Source: Syntrophobacter sp. DG_60 (GTDB lineage Bacteria > Desulfobacterota > Desulfofervidia > Desulfofervidales > DG-60). From it: a stretch of 19,282 nt of DNA. How positions within the stretch are numbered: the stretch's first letter is position 1; every line of letters begins with the position of its first letter. The notes below the pieces were generated by a model. It was not told the DNA's origin. It saw only the letters and a program-made list of their open reading frames with translations, and searched no databases. Positions 14,650 through 19,282 of this stretch are shown one piece after another. The DNA lies in the NCBI GenBank assembly GCA_001304365.1, contig LJNA01000005.1, positions 1-19,282 of the forward strand. The letters are read 5' to 3'. The position numbers and the translations under genes are program-made.

Positions 14650-15836
14650 GTATGTTCAATCTTGCCTTCTTGTACAACCCCTATACTTGATGAGAATAGG
14701 CCTAAGATAGCCATAAAAAGCATAGCATTTTCCGTAGCCAGCGCAGAATGTACTGTCCCAATAAGAAAAAGGTGAATGAGATTTCCGAAACAGGCATACC
14801 ATAAGGCGGTACTAATCCCTGCTTGTCTATTTCTAGTTTTGTAAAGAAGATGCAAATATGACCCCAAAAAGATAAGAAAGGAGAGAAGTCCAAGTAATCC
14901 CCTTTCGCTAGCAATGTTTAAAAAGACATTGTGGGCATCACTGCTCCTTATATCTCTAGGGAGATTATATTTTAAGCAATTTCCCTCCAGATGGTAGGTT
15001 CTTGGCCCAATACCTAAAAATGGTCTGTCCTTTATTATCCTTACTGCTCCTTCCCAAATTCCGTAACGTAGTTGCAAACTCTGAGAAAATGGTCGCTTTA
15101 ATACCTCAACTCTTTCTTTTAATGGGATAAAAAGAGCGACAGCGATAATTAAAAAGCATCCAAAAGCTAGTATCTTAAAATGCCTCCTGAGGGCACAAAG
15201 GAGTAAAAATATTATAGCTACAGAAAAAAGGGCTGCCCTAGCCAAGGATAAAGAAAGTACAATACAAGTTAATAGGGTAGCAATTACAATAAGAACCAAA
15301 AAAGCCCTTTTTTCTATGCTATTAGTTAGCAATATCCCAAAGACCAAGGAAAGAAAAAATGCCAAATATGTAGCAGTAGCAGTATGATAGCCAATAAAGT
15401 TTATGGACTCTAGAGAGAGTGCTTCTAAATAATGTTTTATACCTATAAGGTCTCCTATTATCATGGAGATTATAATTATTAAAATGGCAATTTCTATTCT
15501 AGATGTAGTGTTAATACTGTGTTTAATTAGAAAAAAAAACATAACAAACCTAAAGGTGTCCCAAGCACCTTTCTTTAGGGCATAAACCCTATAAGGAGAA
15601 AAGATAGCGCTAACTATAGTAAGAGAAAGGAAAAGCAATAATGCCTTATCAATCCCAGAAAACTGAATCTTATTTCTGTATATAATATTCTTCATAAAGA
15701 AGAAAAGGAGTGCGAGGATAAGTCCAATATTTTTGGAGGCTTCAAAGAGCGGCAATGAAAATAAAGTCACTAAAATAAAACTATAAAGAGCTTTGTCGAG
15801 GACTCCGCTAGTTTCATTTTTTCTTTGCTCTGCCAT
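14625..15836 (-). CDS. O-antigen ligase family membrane protein (WaaL-like)
   Basis: This polytopic membrane protein of ~403 residues has roughly ten or more hydrophobic segments. The Wzy_C/WaaL pattern in the second half includes the large loop with FLGIGPRTYH and SDAHNVFLNIASERGLLG. WaaL joins O-antigen from undecaprenyl-PP to lipid A-core on the periplasmic side; Wzy polymerases share this fold, so polymerase is the alternative. The neighbouring core-transferase genes favour ligase. The ATG at 15836 is preceded directly by a possible TTG start (15839); the AGGA upstream is 10 bases from the TTG and 13 from the ATG, so the start is uncertain by one codon. It follows the Trm112-like gene by about 15 bases and ends inside the opposing GT9 gene. 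Confidence 0.82.
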   Translation of the reverse strand: MAEQRKNETSGVLDKALYSFILVTLFSLPLFEASKNIGLILALLFFFMKNIIYRNKIQFSGIDKALLLFLSLTIVSAIFSPYRVYALKKGAWDTFRFVMFFFLIKHSINTTSRIEIAILIIIISMIIGDLIGIKHYLEALSLESINFIGYHTATATYLAFFLSLVFGILLTNSIEKRAFLVLIVIATLLTCIVLSLSLARAALFSVAIIFLLLCALRRHFKILAFGCFLIIAVALFIPLKERVEVLKRPFSQSLQLRYGIWEGAVRIIKDRPFLGIGPRTYHLEGNCLKYNLPRDIRSSDAHNVFLNIASERGLLGLLSFLIFLGSYLHLLYKTRNRQAGISTALWYACFGNLIHLFLIGTVHSALATENAMLFMAILGLFSSSIGVVQEGKIEHTQGEVMKT

Positions 15837-15851
15837 CAAATGTTCTATTTC

Positions 15852-16034
15852 CTATTCTTTTATCTCAATGGCCTCTTCAATAAGCATTATAGGGATATCA
15901 TCCTTAATAGGATAAAACAGCTTGCATTTGTCACATATCAGACCCTCTCCCTGAGGTCCCTTTTCTACATAGTGCAAATCTCCCTTACATTTGGGGCAGG
16001 CCAAGATATCTAATAAATCCTTGCTAATAGGCAT
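15852..16034 (-). CDS. Trm112 / UPF0434 (YcaR-like) small zinc-finger protein
   Basis: This 60-residue protein has two CxxC knuckles, Cys13/Cys16 (ACPKC) and Cys34/Cys37 (ICDKC), and the typical DLLDILACP start and [11 protein letters not shown] end. The family resembles eukaryotic Trm112, an activator of methyltransferases; in Proteobacteria its genes often sit beside lipid A/KDO genes. A strong GAGGAGG lies just before the ATG, overlapping the end of the MBL gene. It sits between the MBL hydrolase and the O-antigen ligase in one tight run. Its partner here is unknown. Confidence 0.9.
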   Translation of the reverse strand: MPISKDLLDILACPKCKGDLHYVEKGPQGEGLICDKCKLFYPIKDDIPIMLIEEAIEIKE

Positions 16035-16043
16035 CTTACCTCC

Positions 16044-16796
16044 TCATACTTTTATTCTTAATAAATCTTGAGCAATAATGAGTGGCCCATAATAATACCT
16101 TCTGCATTGGGCTACTGGGTCGACTGCGTCACATTCTGGATAGAGATGGGTAAGTATTAAGCATTTACAATCTGACTTTTTTGCAATTTTTCCAGCGATA
16201 CTGGGTGTTAGGTGACCGGCGGTCTTTTCTGGAAAAGATGCCTCACAAATAAAGATATCCGCATCTTTTGCCAGTGAAATAAGTGCATCTGTTTCTTCTG
16301 CGTCCCCTGAATAGGCCAATATTTTCCCTTCTGTCTCTATGCGGTAGCCTTGACTATTTTCTGTATGAAAGGTAGGAAATGCATGTATTAAGATGTCATT
16401 TTGACTTATTTTCTCATAGGGGGAGATTTCTGATAAAACTGCCTTTTCTTGAGGCAAAACAACCCACTTTCCATAAGCCATCTTTAATTTTTCATAAAAA
16501 TCTAAAAAACCAGTAGGTCCAAAGATGAGTACAGGTTTATTGGGCCTGAATTGAGGCTCATTTTTAGCGGCAAATAAAAAGTGGACCAAATCAGCCACGT
16601 GGTCAGGGTGAAGGTGGGTGTATAGAATTATATCTATTTTTGAGAAGTGGACATTTGCCTTGAGTAACTGCCTCAATGTCCCTGGCCCACTATCTATAAG
16701 CACATGGCTGTTTTTAATTTTTATCAAAATGGCTGGACAGGCCCTAAGCAAAGAGGGTACACCTGTACCAGAACCTATAATGACTACCTCTAACAT
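16044..16796 (-). CDS. MBL-fold hydrolase, RNase Z (ElaC)-like
   Basis: This 250-residue metallo-beta-lactamase-fold protein has the zinc motif THLHPDHVADL (His61, His63, Asp65, His66), an Asp in YSGDAEETD and a late His in LTHLYPE. GSGTGVPS at the start and LIDSGPGT match the RNase Z/arylsulfatase-like subgroup. It is shorter than long ElaC proteins and the exosite insertion is unclear, so true tRNA 3' processing is uncertain; a phosphodiesterase or other hydrolase is equally possible. It begins within the flavoprotein gene (7-base overlap) with AGGA 8 bases upstream, so translation is probably coupled. Confidence 0.82.
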   Translation of the reverse strand: MLEVVIIGSGTGVPSLLRACPAILIKIKNSHVLIDSGPGTLRQLLKANVHFSKIDIILYTHLHPDHVADLVHFLFAAKNEPQFRPNKPVLIFGPTGFLDFYEKLKMAYGKWVVLPQEKAVLSEISPYEKISQNDILIHAFPTFHTENSQGYRIETEGKILAYSGDAEETDALISLAKDADIFICEASFPEKTAGHLTPSIAGKIAKKSDCKCLILTHLYPECDAVDPVAQCRRYYYGPLIIAQDLLRIKV

Positions 16797-17341
16797 AGGC
16801 TCTTTCCTGCATTGTAAATTTTAGACAGAATATCATAATGCTCTCCTATTTGCCCTTTTGCATCAAAACCTGAATAAAGGAAGACATTTTTTAGCCTAAA
16901 GCCTATGGCATTAAAAAAGCATTTTACCGTAAGTATTGCCCCTTCAAACACCCATTTTCCTTTAGTGCCAGCCACTGAGATAAAAAAGGCAGGCTGAAGG
17001 CTCCTGTCCTTGTGCAATCTCCTTTTATGCCATAAGGCCTGGCAACGATCGATTAAGATCTTAATTTGGGCAGTTACATTACAAAAATAAATAGGGGAGG
17101 CTAAAACCAGACATTCCGTATTAATTAGTGCTTTATAGACACTATCCATATCATCAGAAATAATGCACTTACCTGCTGTTTCACACTCATCGCAGGCCAG
17201 ACAAGGTGATATATTTAGTTTCCTTACATAGACCTTTCTTATTTTATGCCCACTATTGCTTGCCCCTTTAAGAAATTGATCCAGGAGTAAATCTGTGTTT
17301 CCACCCTTTCTTGGACTTCCATAGACTCCCAATACCCTCAT
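16790..17341 (-). CDS. Iron-sulfur flavoprotein / NADPH-dependent FMN reductase-like
   Basis: This 183-residue flavodoxin-fold protein has the FMN-phosphate loop GSPRKGGNTD (residues 8-17) and the LASPIYFCNVTAQIKILIDR segment after strand 3. Cys47, Cys50, Cys53 and Cys59 form CX2CX2CX5C, the compact [4Fe-4S] ligand set of the Isf family found in anaerobes. It probably moves electrons between FMN, the cluster and small acceptors such as peroxide, O2 or quinones; the physiological partner is unknown. It follows the ferritin-like gene after 3 bases and overlaps the MBL gene. No separate Shine-Dalgarno is evident, so coupling is likely. Confidence 0.85.
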   Translation of the reverse strand: MRVLGVYGSPRKGGNTDLLLDQFLKGASNSGHKIRKVYVRKLNISPCLACDECETAGKCIISDDMDSVYKALINTECLVLASPIYFCNVTAQIKILIDRCQALWHKRRLHKDRSLQPAFFISVAGTKGKWVFEGAILTVKCFFNAIGFRLKNVFLYSGFDAKGQIGEHYDILSKIYNAGKSLC

Positions 17342-17344
17342 CTT

Positions 17345-17866
17345 TTATGCGCCATCCACAAAGACACGCTCTTCCAAGGGCAACCAGTCTTCGGGGTTTG
17401 CCAAATAATCACGTACATCTGAAAGCATCAAATAATATCTCCTAGTAGCATAAGAAAGTCCTATATAACATCTCTTTGCCAATGGCTGAATGGCCTCTTT
17501 TTCCTTCTCATCCAGAAATATAAAGTATTCCCTTTCTAATTTCATAGCCAAATCCAAGAGCTTGAGGTCATCCGGACAAATGTGCCGAGTTCCACCAGAT
17601 ATCTCACTTAACTTTTCAAAGGGATTTTTTTTACACTGCTCTGGCTCCCAAAGAAAACGATCAATGCGCCATCCATATCCCCCCTTAAAGGAGTCATACA
17701 CCTGATGGGCCCTAGATAGCTGCCTTTGTTTTTCCTCAGCCAATATACTAAACACCCTCTGACAAAGAGGATGAATGGCCCTTTCGTGAGCTTGGATATA
17801 AAAATCTCTGACCTTTTCTCCCTTATCAATTGTTTCTCTTAAAATATCTAATGTATTGCCTTCCAT
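17345..17866 (-). CDS. Ferritin-like / rubrerythrin-like protein with altered metal site
   Basis: This 173-residue mostly helical protein looks like a four-helix ferritin-like domain. Helix 1 is near residues 12-30 (GEKVRDFYIQAHE) and helix 2 near 33-53 (CQRVFSILAEEKQRQL); a long loop separates these from the last two helices (LDLAMKLEREYFIFLDE and QPLAKRCYIGLSYATRRYYL). In rubrerythrin-like relatives helix 2 normally carries ExxH; here that position reads K46-Q-R-Q49, and the matching part of helix 4 also lacks ExxH. Diiron chemistry is therefore doubtful. GGAGG lies 8 bases before the ATG. It is next to an iron-sulfur flavoprotein, a common setting for oxidative-stress proteins, but I assign no activity. 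Confidence 0.55.
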   Translation of the reverse strand: MEGNTLDILRETIDKGEKVRDFYIQAHERAIHPLCQRVFSILAEEKQRQLSRAHQVYDSFKGGYGWRIDRFLWEPEQCKKNPFEKLSEISGGTRHICPDDLKLLDLAMKLEREYFIFLDEKEKEAIQPLAKRCYIGLSYATRRYYLMLSDVRDYLANPEDWLPLEERVFVDGA

Positions 17867-17868
17867 TG

Positions 17869-17879
17869 AATTTTCCTCC
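17869..17879 (-). promoter_or_regulatory. Shine-Dalgarno of the ferritin-like gene
   Basis: On the minus strand CTGGAGGAAAA precedes the ATG at 17866 with good spacing. It marks a start inside the lon-to-ligase run and contrasts with the promoter-proximal genes that lack such a site. Confidence 0.6.
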
Positions 17880-17899
17880 AGAATAAATTGCGATTCTAG

Positions 17900-18781
17900 T
17901 TATAACACCAGTGCCTGACTGTTGATAAATAAACGCTTATAATAGATTTGCTTCAATTTCTCTAATAAACTATAAGAAATACATAGATTCCCATAACCTG
18001 TACCCAATTCTACCCCTTCTTTATTTTCCCCATGAAAATCCGAACCCCCTGTAATAGCCAGGCCAAAGGTCTTTGCTAGTTCTAAATAACTTGCTATTTG
18101 GGCAGGGTTGTGGTCTGAATAATAGACCTCTATGCCTACTAAACCACTATCTTTTAATTTCTTGACAAACCTTTTGAGCTCATATTCGTCTAGGTGCAGT
18201 GTATAAGGGTGGGCCAAAACAGGTAAGGCATTTGTTTCTAATAAGATGTCTAAACACTGCTTAGCTGTAATGCGCTCCTTTTCCACATAAGCTGGCCTCC
18301 CTTTCCTTAAAAACCGCTCAAACGCCTCATCAATGCTATTTACTATGCCTTTTTTAATAAGCACCTGTGCAATATGGGGACGACCTATCTGACCACCGCC
18401 AGAGACAGCCATTACTTCTTGGTAATCAATAGGAATGCCCAATTTTTGCAATTTTTTTATAATCTTTGGATTTCTCTCCGCCCTTGCCTCTTGCAATATA
18501 GAAACTTTTCTTAAAAAATTTTTGCCTTCGTAATCTACAAAATAACCCAGAATATGGAGTGTTCCCTTCTCAAAATAGGCAGAGAGCTCTACACCCGATA
18601 TTACTTCTAAGTCCAGTTCTTTTCCTGAATCTATGGCCTCTTCATTACCTGCAACTGTGTCATGATCTGTTAAGGCAATGGCTGAAAGCCCCTTTTTCCT
18701 AGAGAGTTTCACCAATTCTTTTGGACTAAAAGAGCCATCAGATGCAGTAGAATGGACGTGCAAATCTATCAATTTCATCAC
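17900..18781 (-). CDS. PHP-domain metal-dependent phosphoesterase (TrpH/YciV-like, RNase AM type)
   Basis: This 293-residue PHP-fold hydrolase has all main metal-binding motifs: DLHVHSTASDG (His8, His10, Asp15), LTDHDTV, SGVELSA, LAHPYTLH and GGSDFHGEN. The order and length match the YciV/TrpH family, in which E. coli RNase AM removes 5'-end nucleotides from RNA and hydrolyses 3',5'-bisphosphonucleotides such as pAp. An RGRPAYV-like segment (RKGRPAYVEK) in the mid-region is typical of this group. The gene starts 3 bases after the lon stop, with two adjacent ATGs (18781 or 18778), and is probably co-transcribed with lon. It is cytoplasmic; no signal is seen. Confidence 0.88.
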   Translation of the reverse strand: MMKLIDLHVHSTASDGSFSPKELVKLSRKKGLSAIALTDHDTVAGNEEAIDSGKELDLEVISGVELSAYFEKGTLHILGYFVDYEGKNFLRKVSILQEARAERNPKIIKKLQKLGIPIDYQEVMAVSGGGQIGRPHIAQVLIKKGIVNSIDEAFERFLRKGRPAYVEKERITAKQCLDILLETNALPVLAHPYTLHLDEYELKRFVKKLKDSGLVGIEVYYSDHNPAQIASYLELAKTFGLAITGGSDFHGENKEGVELGTGYGNLCISYSLLEKLKQIYYKRLFINSQALVL

Positions 18782-18784
18782 AAG

Positions 18785-19282
18785 TTATTTGACTCCATCC
18801 TTTAAAGCAAAATCAATAATTTCATCTATCCTTTCTACTAGGACGAATTTTATCTGTTGCTTTACATCTTCTGAAATTTCTTTTAAATCCTTGGCATTTC
18901 TTCTAGGCAATATCACATATTTTATGCTTGCTAAATGGGCAGCCAAGACCTTTTCCTTTATTCCACCTACAGGTAAAACCAAACCACGTAATGTAATTTC
19001 CCCTGTCATAGCCAAATCGCCCCTAACAGGTCTACTAGTAAGCAATGAAACTAAGGCAGTACAAATAGCCACACCAGCAGAAGGACCGTCCTTTGGGATA
19101 GCACCTGATGGTATATGGATATGGATATCATTATGTTCATAGAAGTCTTCAGGGATGCCAAATTTTTGTGTCTGAGAGCGGACATAGCTAAGGGCTGCTC
19201 CAGCAGATTCCTTCATTACTTCACCCAGTGAGCCAGTGAGGACAAGACTTTTTTTGCCTTTCATCTTTGTGGCTTCTATAAA
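18785..19282 (-). CDS. lon: ATP-dependent Lon protease, C-terminal proteolytic domain (5' part outside window)
   Basis: The visible 165 residues are the Lon protease domain and its end; the frame continues off the right edge (FIEATK precedes [11 protein letters not shown]). The catalytic Ser lies in KDGPSAG (codon 19079-19081) and the catalytic Lys is the second Lys of [11 protein letters not shown] (codon 18950-18952). They are 43 residues apart, as in E. coli Lon (S679/K722). [18 protein letters not shown] and MTGEITLRG are strongly conserved Lon segments. An apparent ATG at 19264 is internal, not the start. As first gene of the visible minus-strand run, its promoter may drive the PHP, ferritin-like and later genes. 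Confidence 0.96.
   Translation of the reverse strand, partial: FIEATKMKGKKSLVLTGSLGEVMKESAGAALSYVRSQTQKFGIPEDFYEHNDIHIHIPSGAIPKDGPSAGVAICTALVSLLTSRPVRGDLAMTGEITLRGLVLPVGGIKEKVLAAHLASIKYVILPRRNAKDLKEISEDVKQQIKFVLVERIDEIIDFALKDGVK

Noticed and set aside
18678..19142. 154-codon plus-strand frame across the lon/PHP border
   Set aside because: It lies antisense to two genes with intact catalytic motifs and encodes nothing recognisable.
19262..19264. Start codon of a small protein at the right edge
   Set aside because: The frame continues upstream to the window end with Lon-specific residues (FIEATK), so this Met is internal to lon.

Overview
The window comes from an AT-rich, densely packed bacterial chromosome. 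Lipopolysaccharide-core genes (a WaaE-like GT2, a GT9 heptosyltransferase-type protein and an O-antigen ligase) and a class A penicillin-binding protein point to a Gram-negative. An ADP-forming acyl-CoA synthetase, a BioD-like/DRTGG protein and a likely [4Fe-4S] flavoprotein suggest an anaerobe, perhaps a Desulfobacterota-type lineage. That placement is inference; no rRNA or tRNA gene is present to test it. No stretch over 300 bases lacks a gene.

Layout. (1) 1-3484, + strand: the 3' part of a fused ADP-forming acyl-CoA synthetase, a BioD-like/DRTGG partner directly behind it, then PyrR after a 97-base gap holding a hairpin repeat. (2) 3537-6935, - strand: full-length mfd, convergent with pyrR. 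(3) 6936-7995: an accessory patch between mfd and the PBP gene. It contains a RelE/ParE-type toxin-antitoxin pair inside near-perfect 15-bp inverted repeats, a second broken copy of the first ~70 codons of mfd, and a GC-rich run of three hairpins. (4) 7996-9891, - strand: PBP1A. (5) 10055-14649, + strand: a tRNA nucleotidyltransferase with HD domain, then a sugar aminotransferase, a WaaE-like GT2 and a GT9 protein. (6) 14625-19282, - strand, read right to left: lon (3' part), a PHP phosphoesterase, a ferritin-like protein, an iron-sulfur flavoprotein, an MBL hydrolase, a Trm112-like protein and an O-antigen ligase. Most of these are very close or overlapping, so they look co-transcribed. This run meets the + strand LPS run tail to tail with a 25-base overlap.

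The genes fall into three main functions. The acyl-CoA synthetase makes ATP from acyl-CoA. The GT2, GT9, aminotransferase and O-antigen ligase look like lipid A-core/O-antigen assembly and modification. Mfd, CCA enzyme, Lon and PBP1A are housekeeping.

The most interesting part is 6722-7996. A 171-base segment of mfd occurs twice at about 98% identity (4 differences by manual alignment, all amino-acid changing), yet the adjoining first ~15 codons of the two copies are strongly diverged. The TA module lies between the copies in what looks like a small TIR-bounded cassette. This looks like a recombination event that left an mfd stub behind PBP1A and gave working mfd a different 5' end and promoter. 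A second pattern is that genes with a recognisable promoter very near the ATG (PBP1A, mfd, perhaps cca) have no Shine-Dalgarno, whereas many genes inside runs do, which suggests leaderless or very-short-leader mRNAs.
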